Shown: positions 22,725 to 34,317 of the stretch, one piece after another
How the letters are laid out: each line of letters opens with the position of its first letter
How positions within the stretch are numbered: the first letter of the stretch is position 1
From: Vitrella brassicaformis
Lineage: Eukaryota; Sar; Vitrellaceae
DNA length: 47,576 bases
Reading direction: 5' to 3'
Assembly (NCBI GenBank): GCA_001179505.1
Contig: CDMY01000369.1
Span: forward strand, 50,359 to 97,934
Notes under the pieces: generated by a model
What the model saw: only the letters and a program-made list of their open reading frames with translations
Databases searched by the model: none
Told to the model about the DNA's origin: nothing
Made by a program: the position numbers and the translations under genes

Positions 22725-23680
22725 GATGATGGAGTAGCTATACTGTTGGCATAGTGGGTTTGGCTTTGGTGGCGCGGTGTGTGCAGTCCAGTGCACGTGT
22801 GTGCGTGTCGGTCATCGGTCAATGTCTGTCTGTCAATTACTGGTATGGTAGGTATATCCATCTTTGTATACGGCTCTCTCTTGAAGGATGCGCTGTGCTG
22901 TGTCTCGGCATGCGCACACGTAGAGTAGAGTCAATCACATTATGAACGAATTGCAGTCAGTCAGTGGATCGGATCGGTGGGCTTACAGGACAGAACCGCC
23001 ACCGCCACCGCCACCACCAGCACTAGCGGCAGCAGCACTAATCTCTCCCCACGCCCATGTCATGTGTATGCCTCGAGTCCATCCATCCATCCATTCCATA
23101 CGTAGCAAAATGGTTGATCGATTATGACAAGTTATGAAATCACCCTCTACACAACCATCCATCCATCCATCCAACTACACTTACACACACATGGGAAGAA
23201 AGAAACACTGGCGCATCGCGGAGTGAGTGTTATGTCCTGTTGTGATAGCCATGTCGAATGGAAAAAGACGACGAGAGCTGGGCGTGGCGTATTATGTGTG
23301 GGAGAGAGGAAGACCCTGCCCTGTACAGCAAGTGCATTCCCCCATGAAAACCGTCTGGCTGGCCGCCTTGTCTTACTCTCTTAGTCAACACTGTGTGTGT
23401 GTGGGCTATTCGGGCTCGATCAGTCACAGAAAAGATGGATGCCAATTCAGGAAGGAAGCGCAGAAAAGATCGATGTGGGGAGGGAGGTGCAACGACAAAG
23501 AAGGCAGGATACACGCAGCTGGCTGATCGACCGTACCGTAGCGTAGCAGCAAGCAAAAGTGTGTAGTACTTACCGGCACATCGATCATGTATTGACCCTC
23601 CCTCCCACTCATGTTATGTGAATGCAGAAAGCCAAGCAAGGAAGGAAGAGAGCTAGGCAGGCAGGCAGGCAGGCCAGCAG
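22725..23680. other. Intergenic, between convergent 3' ends
   Basis: Nearly 1 kb between the coiled-coil gene and the lipase gene. It contains CCACCG trinucleotide and CATC tetranucleotide repeats (about 23083-23098 and 23156-23172) and pyrimidine/purine-rich segments. I find no coding exon or structured RNA that I can defend. Confidence 0.5.
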
Positions 23681-25252
23681 TTAGAACGCCTTGGTGAATG
23701 CCTCGCTGACGATGTGTCGCACTACGTGCTGCCCCTCCCCCTGCACATCGAGCTTCCCGTGCCACACGATGTTAGTGTGGGCCCTCAGAAACGACGGGAA
23801 GAACACCACATACCGCCGCCAGTGCAGCGTGTTGAGCCGCTGCAGCATCTGACGCACGTGTGCCGACCGCCCCGAGTCGTCCCACGTCCGGAACGGCTCG
23901 CGATCCCACACACGACACGCCAGGTCGAGACGCTCTGTCGGCACCTCCACTGGCCGGCCCTGCACATACCAACACACACAGCACAGAGAGAGGAGGAAGA
24001 GACCAATGCATTCATTGACAGCAGTCGTGTGCAGTGAAGGGGGCTCCACTGCACTGCATGTCTGTCCTTGGCGTACCGGCAGCATCTTGGCTTGCTCGGC
24101 GAGGTCCTTGGGTATGTCGTCGAGCAGTAGAGCGGTCCTGCATCCGACGAGGGGGTCGTTGGCGAGATTGCCGTAGGCCACCAGGTTGTTGAACCTCGCC
24201 ATGGCCATGAGGCTCTTTGCCTCAGTGAGCGTCAGCAGCCGGTCATTGTTGACCAGCAAATCCGACCCGGTCCGCCGCTTCAGGATGTGGGCACCCACAC
24301 GCACCGCGGGGCTGCACTCGCGAATCCCCACGTGGGGCGTCGCTATCGAGATGAAGTTCTTCAGCGACTTGTCGAGCAGGAAGCCGTTCCTCTCGAGACG
24401 CACCACACACGCTCGGGCGATGACGCCGCCGAACGAGTGGCCGATGAACGATATGGCGCTGTCGGGCAGCACGTGGTCCTGCACGAACAGCGCCAGCCGC
24501 GACGCACAGGCGTCGACGCCCTCGCTGGTGCGGCCGACGTTGACGCTGGGGATGAGGACACACACCTCCGGATGCCTGGCCTTGAGCTGGGCATGTACGT
24601 TGGTCCAGTCGGTCTCGTCCCCGTCCACACCATGCACCAGCACCACAAAGTGCCGGTGCACCAGGGCTCTCTTCCTAGGCCGCCTGATCTCCAGAAAGTC
24701 CGTTGTGAAGCCGCCGACATGCACAGGCTCGTACTGCTTGTCGACGTCCTCAACCCAGTCCCCAATCGTGCGCGACAGCGGCGCGTCTGAGCGGACCCGG
24801 TGCAGTACTGGCGGCTTGACGTCGCCGATTCTCGGGCCGCTGGTTGGGCTGGCGTCCTGGGAGTGGCTGCGCTCTGGGTCAGACGAGGGGGGCGAGGTGT
24901 GTGAGCCGGGGAGGGATGTGGTGGACTCTGAAGGGACGTGTGTGTGCTCGGCGATGTCGGCGTCGAGTTTGGCGCCCAGCTTCTCCACCTGATGAACACA
25001 CAGCACAGCGGCACGTAAGTACCCTCCGTCATCACCATCTGTGTCAGTCAGAGGGGTGTGAATCAAATCACTGACCTCTGTGAGTGCCATTCGAGTGCGG
25101 CGTCGGCGTCTACAGGCGGCGCTACGCCAGTTCACAGCCACATTGCTGTTCCAACAACACGCCTTCGCCGCCTTGGCCTCCAGTGCGACAGTCAGCAACG
25201 AGAGCAGCACAGTAAGCAAGAGGGTGTACAAGACAAACGGACGGCCCGCCAC
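23681..25252 (-). CDS. DUF676-type serine esterase / lipase, membrane-anchored
   Basis: Alpha/beta-hydrolase likely to cleave lipid esters. The core reads HFVVLVHGVDGDETDW (oxyanion region), then ISFIGHSFGGVIARA with the nucleophile Ser in G-H-S-F-G-G, and IATPHVGIRE directly after, all typical of the DUF676/ROG1 group. Two introns are clear: 25075-24989 (87 bases, in frame) and 24076-23960. Near the N terminus is a hydrophobic helix (PFVLYTLLLTVLLSLLTVAL), a signal anchor or signal peptide, followed by a Ser/Pro-rich linker. The start is uncertain: the open frame reaches upstream of the helix without an ATG before a stop near 25310, so either a small upstream exon supplies the start or translation begins at the Met at the end of the basic stretch RRRRRTRM, without the helix. 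The C terminus ends EAFTKAF. Divergent from the phytase-like gene over 130 bases. Confidence 0.78.
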   Translation of the reverse strand: MAGRPFVLYTLLLTVLLSLLTVALEAKAAKACCWNSNVAVNWRSAACRRRRRTRMALTEVSDLIHTPLTDTDGDDGGYLRAAVLCVHQVEKLGAKLDADIAEHTHVPSESTTSLPGSHTSPPSSDPERSHSQDASPTSGPRIGDVKPPVLHRVRSDAPLSRTIGDWVEDVDKQYEPVHVGGFTTDFLEIRRPRKRALVHRHFVVLVHGVDGDETDWTNVHAQLKARHPEVCVLIPSVNVGRTSEGVDACASRLALFVQDHVLPDSAISFIGHSFGGVIARACVVRLERNGFLLDKSLKNFISIATPHVGIRECSPAVRVGAHILKRRTGSDLLVNNDRLLTLTEAKSLMAMARFNNLVAYGNLANDPLVGCRTALLLDDIPKDLAEQAKMLPVRQGQTCSAVEPPSLHTTAVNECIGLFLLSLCCVCWYVQGRPVEVPTERLDLACRVWDREPFRTWDDSGRSAHVRQMLQRLNTLHWRRYVVFFPSFLRAHTNIVWHGKLDVQGEGQHVVRHIVSEAFTKAF

Positions 25253-25381
25253 TGTGCTGCTCCCAGAACTGTGGCGGGACAGACAACGAAGCTGCTGGCA
25301 GGCTCACAGCTATGGGTGTAGGGTTGTGGGGTCTAGGGTTTCTTGAACCCTGATTGATTCACGCCCCGCCACGTGCGTCAG
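25253..25381. promoter_or_regulatory. Divergent promoter spacer with telomere-box-like AGGGTT motifs
   Basis: Only about 130 bases separate the lipase and phytase-like frames. The spacer has TAGGGTT at 25319-25325 and TAGGGTTT at 25334-25341, followed by TGATTGATTCACG at 25351-25363. Plant telo-boxes (AAACCCTA) act in promoters of growth genes; the same could hold here, by inference. Confidence 0.45.
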
Positions 25382-26846
25382 ATGCGGGCGAGCTGTTCTC
25401 TCCTCTGGATCTGCGTCATCAGCTGCGCATCTTTCCATCCCACTTGTGCCTCAGCCCCTTTCGACTTCCTGGGAACCTGCCTCTTCCCTTACGGGTACAT
25501 CTTCAACGACACCAAGGTGGGCGGCCTGTCGGGCCTGGCATACCGGCCCGACACGGACCGTTTCTACGCCATCCCCGACGAGCGCCATGACCCTCATTTC
25601 CACCGCATCGCCATTGACGTACACAACGGCAAACTGGAGGATGGACGAGTCACGTTCGACCAGGTGGTGCGGCTCGGCGAGAGCGCCATCGGTGCATCTG
25701 GGCAGCATTTCGATCCTGAGGGTATTGGCTGGCTTGGCGACCGGCTGGCGGTGTCGACTGAGCCGCACTATGTGAGGGATCTGTCGTCGCCTCTGCAGTG
25801 GGTGCAGGGGCGGATTATCGAGGTGGACGAGGGCGGAGAGTGGCTGGACGACCTCACGTTGCCGCACTTGCTCACCAGCACAGGGGAGGGTGGCCCTGGC
25901 AACAATCTGGGCTTCGAAGGCCTGTCGGTACCCCGGCCCTTATCATCCACCAACACGACCAACACGACCTCCGGACACCCGCAGCAAGACAGCCCTTACC
26001 GCTCTATCTGGGCGTGTCCCGAGTCAGCTCTGGTCCAGGACGCAGTGGCGCAAGGCAGCGAGGCCTCCCTGCCCCAAAGCGCCCTGGCGGCCCTCTCGCA
26101 CACGGCCAGCGGTGCCGACTATAAGGATGGGGACGTCCGCACTGCAGTCCGGCTGATGGAGTTCCGACAGCGGGACGACGGCGCAGGAGGAGAGTGGCAA
26201 CTGAATGGCATGTGGCGGTACGACGTGTCGGCGGCGTCTGAGCTGAAGATGCCATCCGACGACAGGGTGATGCTGCAGGGCGTGACCGAGGTTGAGGTGC
26301 TCATGCCACCGGAGGGAGAAGGGGAGGGGGACGGGAGGCGGCCGATTGTCATGGTGCTTGAGCGGGCCTACACGCGACGGTGGAAGGCGGACGAGGACGG
26401 CGAGGAGCAGGGGAGGTACGGCATCCACCTGTACGCCGTCATGCCGCCGCTGCAGAGGGAGGGCAGGAGCATTGCCGACTGCTGGAGCCTGCTGCAGGAC
26501 TGCTATGACGTCCCCGCACTGACCAAAGTGCACCTGATTGACTTCCAGACAGACCTCGCCGACAAACATGGTGTTGAGGTGAGTGAACCACAAACCCACA
26601 GAGAGAGAGCGTCGGGGGCTGGCTGGCCACGGCATCCATCGTACCTACCTTGTGTGTGGTCAGCTGGACAACTATGAAGGGATGGCGCTGGGGCCCGTTC
26701 TGCCCGACGGTCGGCGGACTCTGGTGCTGGTCAACGACGACAACTTCAACCCCAAGCAGATCGGCACGCAATTCATCGCACTCGCGTTCAGCCTGGAGGA
26801 CATGTACGAGTACGTCGAGAGTGAGATCAAAAACAAGGCCATCTAA
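25382..26846 (+). CDS. Secreted esterase-like phytase-family protein
   Basis: Predicted secreted or endomembrane beta-propeller of the 'esterase-like activity of phytase' family; members are thought to hydrolyse phospho- or carboxyl esters, mostly uncharacterised. Two exons, 25382-26578 and 26664-26846, about 460 residues. The ATG at 25382 gives MRASCSLLWICVISCASF, a signal peptide. Family landmarks are GGLSGLAYRPDTDRFYAIPD at the start of the domain, FDPEGIGWLGDRLAVSTEPH, GNNLGFEGLSV, and in the second exon LDNYEGMALGPVLPDG and LVLVNDDNFNPKQIGTQFIA. The C-terminal EDMYEYVESEIKNKAI is acidic. An Asn-rich NTTNTT stretch offers glycosylation sites. It shares a short divergent promoter with the lipase and lies 425 bases before the lysine-degradation gene. 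Family good, substrate unknown. Confidence 0.8.
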
Positions 26847-27271
26847 TCTAGCCGGGCAGGCAGCGAAGAGAAGGAAGGTGCCCACTGACTGACAGCGAAT
26901 GAATGTGATGCGATGTGATGTGATGTGAAGTGGCAAATAATGTGCATATAGCTAACAGGATGGATGCGATATATGCGTGATGAATGAGATTTTGGTAGGG
27001 GAGGGAGGTGTTTTGTCTGTGTTGTGTCTGTACAGATCGAGGGGAGGGAGGGAGGGAGGTGGGTGGGTGGGGAGATTGGTTTGGAGGCGCGGCATATCGT
27101 GCAGAACAATGCAATAAGACCCCAGCTGTGACACCAGCGCCCTTCCTCCTCCCCGAGATCTCGCGGCCAGCCTTTGCGGCCAAGAAGAAAACTGCCTGCG
27201 AGCTTAGAATGTTGGAAGGACCCCACGACCAACTGATTTGAGAGGGCTGATCTGCCTTGTCCACCTTGTGC
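26847..27271. promoter_or_regulatory. Spacer upstream of AASS with one TGCGAGCTTA box
   Basis: This 425-base spacer contains the 3' end of the phytase-like gene and the promoter of the lysine-degradation gene. TGCGAGCTTA stands at 27197-27206, 66 bases before the ATG, matching the boxes near 13.26, 34.53 and 46.83 kb. A GAGGG-repeat tract lies around 27041-27070. Confidence 0.45.
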
Positions 27272-30200
27272 ATGATGCAAGGGAACGGCGTGGTTGGGAT
27301 CCGCCGTGAAGACAAGACAGTCTGGGAGAGGAGGGCGCCACTGACGCCGCAACACGTCAAGCAGCTCAAGGATGAGGGAGTCACAGTGATCATCCAGCCA
27401 TCCACAAAGCGCGCGTTCACTGACCATGAGTACGAAGCAGCCGGAGGAATCATCCGAGAGAATCTCTCCGGAGCAGCGACCATCATCGGTACATACGGGC
27501 ACACACGCATAATCGATCACAGTGATGGGATCATTGGAAGGCAGGCAATTCATAATGAACGAATGAATCATTTTGTGCTTCGTTCATTCTTCACTGCTTC
27601 ACTGCTTCATGTGTGTATGTGTGTATGTGTGTGTGCAGGTGTGAAGGAGGTGCCAGCGCACAAGCTGCTGCCTCACCGGACATACCTCTTCTTCAGCCAC
27701 ACCATCAAGGGTCAGCTGGACAACATGCCTTTGCTCGACAGCATCCTCGAGAAGCGCGTCCGGCTCCTCGACTACGAGTGCATCACTCAAGGCGGCCTTC
27801 GCGGCGGCCAAAGGCTGGTGGCCTTCGGATCTTATGCCGGCGTGGCCGGAATGATCGATTTCATGTGAGTGAGTGATTTGAGTGACAGCGCCACACACAG
27901 AGACGCAGATAGATGCCGATGGATGGATGGATGTTTTGACACATACATCATTCAGGCACGGTCTCGGCAAGCGCTACCTGATGTTTGGCTACGCGACGCC
28001 CTTTTTGCATGTGGCCCCGTCCTACACTTACGCCAGCGCCAAGGACGCCAAACAGGCCGTGGACCGCATCGCAGCCGACATCAGGCGATACGGACTTCCC
28101 GCCGACGTCTGCCCCATGACATTCGTGTACACAGACACTCTGCAGAGGGGCCTTCACACGTGCACATTGTGTGTATGGGATTGTTGCTGTGTGTCTGACA
28201 GGTTCACAGGGACAGGGAACGTGTCCAAGGGCGCCCAGGAGATCGTGCGTCTTCTCCCCCACTCTTTCATCGACCCCGAGCAGCTGCCCGCCCTGTTCGA
28301 GAGCCCCCCGGCCGACTGCACCACCCAGGTGTACGCTGTCCTCACCACAGCTCAGCACTTCGTGCAGCGGGCAGATGGCGGGCCATTTGACAAGGTCAGA
28401 CACACATAGATACACAACCCAGCAAAGCCGGTCAGTCGACTGGTTTCGTTCCCTTTGTGTGTGTGCCCTTCCTTGTGCAGCAAGCGTACTATGCTCATCC
28501 CGAGCTGTATCGACCAGTGTTCCATTCCACCATCCTGCCTTTCACGAGTGTGCTCATCAATGGCATATACTGGGAGCGGCGTTATCCCCGCATTGTGTCC
28601 AACGAGCAGCTGCGACATCTCAATCGGCAGGGCGGAGGTCCGTTCGGCGGGCTCCGGCTTGTTGGTGTGTGCGACGTCACGTGTGACCTCGAAGGCAGTG
28701 TGGAGTGTCTCAAGAAGACCACACTCATCGACCAGCCATTCTTCGTCTACAACCCAGAGACCGAGGAGTGCATCGACGGTCGGCCCATCCATCCATCCAT
28801 CCATCAACCCGTATACCTACCTGTCCATCTGTCCATGGCTGTGTTCAGGCGTCCGTGGCGACGGCATCTTGATGCTGGGTGTGGACCAATTGCCGACCGA
28901 GTTCGCCACCGACGCCACGCAGTACTTCGGTGACCGCCTGCTGCCCTTCATCAAGCCCCTGGCCTTCTCGGACGGCACCGTGCCATACGAGGCCATCACC
29001 GACCTCCCCGCCCCCCTCAAGGGCGCGTGCATCGCCATGGATGGCAAGCTGACGCCGTTGTTTGAGTATATTGCCAAGGAGCGGATGGTGACCGCGAGGG
29101 CGGCAGCTCAGAAGCAGCAGATGGACCACCGGCTAGACCTATCGGCGCCGCAGCTGGTGGTGGGGCTGGAGGGGCATCTGTTCGACAGCGGCCTCATTAA
29201 CCACGCGCTTGACCTACTGGAGCAGTCGCATGTGCAGTTCTCCGTACTCGACTTCAGACTCGGTGAGGGAAAACGGTCTGTCTATCTGTCCGTGTGCATC
29301 GTACTGTCCATTGTGGCCTGTCTTGTTTGTTTTCTTCAGGTATGGACACTGCCAACAAGTCGTTTGTGGCCCTCTCCCTCGTCGCAGAGAGGAAAAGGCT
29401 CCTGGTCAGCCAACCGGCCCCGCCACGCCCAGCCAGCCACACTGGTGCCTCCCTCTGTGCTTCTGTCTGTGTGTTTGCCAGACTGACGTGGTGAAGGAGC
29501 TGACAGCGCTGGCGGGGACGTTCCCCTTCCGCAATGCCGAGGCGTCGGTGGTGCAGCTCAAGTACACGGGCGACCTCTCACGCAAACCCAAGAAACTCCT
29601 GCCGTCCAGACCGCCCTCTCAGCAGCTTCTCATGGATTATCCGTCGTCTGTCGCACACGAATTCTCGTACCACATCCTGCTGCTGGGCGCAGGTACATCC
29701 AATCCACACACAGAGAGAGACGCCACACACACACGAGCTTTTGCGGTGCGGTGCGGTGTGTGGACGTAGGCATGGTGGCTGGTCCGCTTGTGGAGTATCT
29801 GTTGCGCAAGGGGGACTACAAGATGACCATCTGCAGTGTGCTGCTCGACGAGGCGCAGGCGCTGGCGTCACGACACACCAAGGCCACGCCCATGCAGCTC
29901 GACCTCAGCGAGGAGGCCGGCATGGACCGACTCAAGACGCTCGTCTCCGCGGCAGACGTGTGCGTGTCGCTCGTCCCCGCCCACCTGCACCCACTGGTCG
30001 CAGACATCTGCATCCAGCAGAAGAAACACTTGGTGACGGCCAGCTATGTGTCGCCACAGATGCAAGCCCTGCATGGTGAGTCTAGTGTGTCAAAGGGATG
30101 TCCTGAGGACATAGCAATACCATCCCACTCGCTGCATGCGTGTCGATTGCGTCAGATCGTGCTGTGGGTGCGGGCGTGATGCTGGTCAACGAGGCTGGTC

Positions 30201-31734
30201 TTGATCCGGGCATCGATCACATGTCGGCCATGGCCCTCATCCACCGCCTCAGGCGGGACAAGCACACAATCGTCGGCTTCCGGTCCTACTGTGGCGGTTT
30301 GCCGTCACCTGAGGCGGCAGACAACCCACTGGGGTACAAGTTTTCGTGGAGTGCGAGAGGCGTCCTCACTGCATCCGTCGCACCGGCGAAATACCGCCTC
30401 AACGGACAGGTGAGACCACACGTGCACACAGGTGATGCGATCGTCTTCCTTGCCATGTCTGTGTGCCACAGGTGGTGGATGTGCCCGGCGAGTCGCTGCT
30501 GCTGTCTGCCCAGCCCGTGTCAGTCACTAGCGCCTTCAACCTGGAGATGCTGCCCAACCGTGACTCCATCTCCTACGAGTCGCTCTACGAGATCGAGAGC
30601 ATCCCCACTATCATCAGAGGCACTCTCAGATACAGAGGCTTTTCCGACATACTCGCCGGGTGCGTCAAACTGGGCCTCATGGACGGCACTCCGAGACCAG
30701 ACCTCACCCCCTCCCGCCCCCCCACACCGGCCCTGATCAAGCAGGCCAGCAGCGGCGTCAGCGACGCCGGCATGAGCCCTTCTGCCTCACCCGGCCTCAC
30801 CTCCCACGACAGCGGCCATCCCCACCACACACACCCCGTGTGGGCAGACGTCATGCGCAACGTGCTGGGGCTGGAAGAGCGGACGGATCTGATGGACGAG
30901 GGCGAGAGGAACGCCGTGCTGGTGGATGAGGTGGGCAAGAGGGTGCGGGAGATGCTCGCCGGTGGCGACATCGATGGAGAGCGGCATGTGAGGGTGATGG
31001 GGGCGCTGGAGTGGCTGGGGCTGCTGTCTGAGGCGCAGCAGGTGCCGATGAGGGGGTCGTTGGTGGAGGCTTTCTGCGCGTGTCTGCAGCAGAAGCTGGC
31101 ATATAGCGAGGGCGAGCGCGACATGGCACTCATGCAACACACCATCGAGTACCAAAGGTCCGTCGGTCAGCCAGGCAGCCTGTGCTGTGCTGTGACGGAC
31201 AGACAGGCCAGAGGGGATTGTGTAGTCACTGTCTGTCTGTCTGTCTGTCTGTTCTGTAGGTGTGGTGACGGGGCGATGCGCCGTCTGCGGTCGACGCTAT
31301 GTGTGTATGGCGACCAGCAGGCAACCGCCATGGCCAAGGTATGGTATGGTATGGCATCCACACAACGTACCGACCGTACCCACAAAAGAGAGACACACTT
31401 ACGGATGGCTGGTGTGTGTATGTCTGCTAAATTATGTGTACGCAACTCAACTCGTGTCTGCTGCAGACAGTGGGGTTCACCGCTGCCATCTGCACCGATC
31501 TCATCCTTCAAGTGAGTGAGGGGGGCTTGGGGGGCTTGTGTGGTGAAGGAAGGACACCCATACATACTGACTGCATCGCTTATTGTGTCTGCCTGTGTAT
31601 TCCTGAAGGGTCGGCTGAAGGCGAGTGGTGTGGTCCGGCCTGTGTGCAGCGAGGTCTATGTGCCGGCCCTAGAGGCGCTCAACAAGGAGGGCATCTCCTT
31701 CCACGAGAGGGACGAGCCGCTGCCCAGCCACTGA
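27272..31734 (+). CDS. AASS: Bifunctional lysine-ketoglutarate reductase / saccharopine dehydrogenase
   Basis: First two steps of lysine breakdown: lysine plus 2-oxoglutarate to saccharopine, then to aminoadipate semialdehyde and glutamate. More than a dozen exons. The N-terminal reductase half begins MMQGNGVVGIRREDKTVWER, with RAPLTPQHVKQL, then YLFFSHTIKGQLDNMPLL, LDYECI, AGVAGMIDFM and WERRYPRIVS. A linker follows with VVGLEGHLFDSGLINHALD. The dehydrogenase half starts HILLLGAG plus GMVAGPLVEYL (Rossmann fold), then DVCVSLVPAHLHPLVADICI, LVNEAGLDPGIDHMSAM and FRSYCGGLPSPEAADNPLGY. A Ser/Pro/His-rich insert of about 60 residues follows LGLMDGT (about 30690-30840), where the family normally has a short variable segment. 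The C terminus is EGISFHERDEPLPSH. In animals and plants the enzyme is mitochondrial or cytosolic; no clear targeting peptide precedes the domain here, so a cytosolic site is likely. Frame continuity is intact across the introns. Confidence 0.93.
28788..28807. repeat. (CATC)5 repeat in an AASS intron
   Basis: Five CATC units just after the donor region of an intron in the reductase half; length variation should be neutral for the protein. Confidence 0.8.
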
Positions 31735-32260
31735 AGTCTCTCGCGACGTGGGCAATGGACTGTAGAGTAGAAGACAAGGTGGATGGATGGGCGACTGACA
31801 CAGGAGGGAGGCGGAGAAGAGAGGAAAGGACGAGCAGCCACGTATGTATTTGTGGAACTCTGATCGCATCCATCGCATGTATCTATCTATCGCTGCTGTG
31901 TGTGTCTGTTGTGTGAGTGAGAGTGATAGATACTTGTACAGTCAGTATTAGTTCCTTCCTTGGTGTTTCCTCCTGTCCGTGCCGTGCCGTGCTGGTGTCT
32001 GTATGTCGTCTTTTTTGTGGCGTGTGTTCTGTGCATCTAGCTACCGATAGATCGGCAGACAGACAGAACTGCTAGAACGAACAGTGGAGATCGATCGCGT
32101 TATCCATACAAATGGCCTTGTGTGTGTCCTCGAACCTTGCCCCCTCCCTCCCTCCACCCATACATGCGGACAGACAGACATACACGCAACCCACAGTCCC
32201 CCTGTGTCTCAAGCACCCACAAACCGCCCGCCCCTCCCCCGCCCCACAAATGACATCACG
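31735..32260. other. Intergenic, between convergent 3' ends
   Basis: About 525 bases with the 3' regions of AASS (+) and the Ser/Pro-rich gene (-). Contains short TCTATC/TGTCTG repeats, no gene seen. Confidence 0.5.
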
Positions 32261-34317
32261 CTACGCCCCAGTGCCGCCAGCGCGTGTGGGCGATCCACCC
32301 CCAGTGAGCTGAGACATCGGCGACGGGTCGGCGCTGCTCGACGAGTAGGAGAGCTGCTTCATGAACAACGACTCTCGTGACAGGTGCTTCGAGAACACCG
32401 CACTGACCCTCTTGTATGCCTCGCCCTGGCCCAGCGGGCTGAGGGCGTCCCCGAGCATGGTGTCCTCGGTCCCCGCTGGCCGGCGGCTGACGGAGGACCT
32501 GTCCTTGTCGGCAGGGGTCTGGAAGGAGGATGAGGACCCCTGCTTGGAAGGGGTCAAAGTGCTGAGCTGGAGAGAGGACCCCTTGGACCGAAGACGCTCG
32601 ACACGCGACATGGGGCGGGAGGGAGAGGGGGACGGACCGCCTTGGTCACCTGCACACAGACAGACAGACCCACGGACATGCGAAGATAGGTGCGTCGAGC
32701 GGCTTGCGTGGCCAATTGGATCGATCAGTCTTTCATCGTGTAGGTACCGGCGGGGCCGCTTTCGTCCTTGACGCGGCTCCGTGACCGCCGCAGTGATTCG
32801 AGTCGAGACTCGAGTCGCGTCACCCCCCTCCCGACACTGGTGCCATCCTCTGGCTGAATGTCACCTGGCTGGGGACCTCCTTCCAGACCTGCACACACAA
32901 CCATCCCACCCAGTGAGTGCCAAGGCATTCTCTATCAATCAATCAATCAATCTGTTGGGACTGTTGCCCGCCCTGCCCTCCGGCTGACCTTCATCGTCCT
33001 CCTCTCTCCCTTTCACCCCCCTCTGCCTCTCCTCCCGTGCCTTCAACCGAGCCTCGATGTCCACAAACGACCGCGACCCACCCAACTTAGACCCACCCTC
33101 ATCGCCACCGCGGCCCTTGGCCCTCGCCGGTGATGGGGATGGGCGCGTAGGCGATTTGGGTGGCAGCCCGAGGGTCTTGAACAACTCCTGCGTCTTCTGT
33201 GAGCGCACCGGCCGCGCCGCCTCGCTCTCACCCCCTCCCCCTCCCCCTTTGCCCATCCTGGAGCCACTGCGTCTGAGGGAACTGGTGATGTCGTCCAGGA
33301 TGCTCTGGCCGCTCACAGGGCCGCCTCCTCGAGATGGCTGGGGCAACAGGGAGGGCCGGTCGCCGCCCGCATTGGGCGACACGGGCCGTGAAGAGTGCAT
33401 AGGGGATGCGGGGAGGGACGAGAACGACTGTTGGAGAGCGTCGGCCGCCCCTACCTTGCTCCTCGGCGGTGGGGGCGACACCGACCAGCCGGCGTTGGGC
33501 GACACGGGCATCGAAGCACCGATGCGGCTCGACAGCCTCTCGAGCGCCCCACCACTACCACCAGCACCGGCCGGCCGCTGTGTGGGCAGGGGTGTGGGCG
33601 CGAACTTGAGAGCAACGACAGGCGCCCGCAGGACGTCATGCCCGAGGGCCAGGAGGCCTTCTATCTTGTCGCGGAGCATCTGGCAGTTGTCGTCGAAGGG
33701 CGAGAAGAATGGGGGGAGGGGGAGGGGCTGAAGCAGCCGGGACTGACCGCCTTTGGCTGCCTGGGGGGCGAAAGAGCGGCTGTTGGGCGACACGGGGGCC
33801 GACGTCAGGGGCAGAAGAGGACGGGAAGGGGACTCGTCTGTAGGTCAGAAATCAACGCGACAACGCGCGCATGATCCTTCTGGGTGTATCTGGTATATCC
33901 GTGATGCCCTCCCTCACCTCTGGAGGTGGCCGTGGGCGAGACGGGCGTCGTCAGTCTGCCGGTCAGTGTCCGACTCAGCGATGTCCGCAGCTTATCCAGT
34001 GACGGCGACGCCTCTGCCTTGCCGGCACCACCGCCCCCGCCATTATTGCCTCCCTTGGCCTCCCTGCTTCTCCCCAGCATGCCCTGGAGCCGCGACAGCG
34101 CATCAGACCCCTTCTGCGGACTCTTCTCGGTGGCCGAGAAGCGGGACGATGAGTGGGCGAGGATGGACCGGACGGGCTGGGAGCCTCTGCTGTTGGCCTG
34201 GTGGTGGCCCTCGGGGGATGGCGGCATTGGTTGCCCACCGGTCTCCTTGGTGTTGAACCGCACGAACGATGGGCCTCGTGTGATGCTCGCGCGGCTCGGG
34301 GCTCTCAATGCACACAT
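32261..34317 (-). CDS. Ser/Pro/Gly-rich disordered protein with repeated PVSPN motifs
   Basis: Unknown function. Several exons on the minus strand: the start MCALRAPSRASITRGPSFVR at 34317 is the first in-frame ATG; an exon from about 33838 to 32985 is the longest; two further exons near 32885-32745 and 32650-32261 end in GGTGA. Nearly all of it is low-complexity Ser, Pro, Gly and Arg. One ordered-looking helix lies within it: DDNCQMLRDKIEGLLALGHD. The motif PVSPN occurs three times (APVSPNSR, MPVSPNAG, RPVSPNAG) and a fourth copy reads PVSPT. Other stretches, ALERLSSRIGAS and TQELFKTLGLPPKSPTR, recur in style (helix followed by S/P). The SP sites fit proline-directed kinases. No domain. Divergent from the STE24 protease gene. 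The reading frame without stops over this composition supports real coding. Confidence 0.55.

Noticed and set aside
25080-25320. Plus-strand open frames over the lipase N terminus
   Set aside because: They run antisense to the lipase and contain no signature; the minus-strand frame has the hydrolase motifs.
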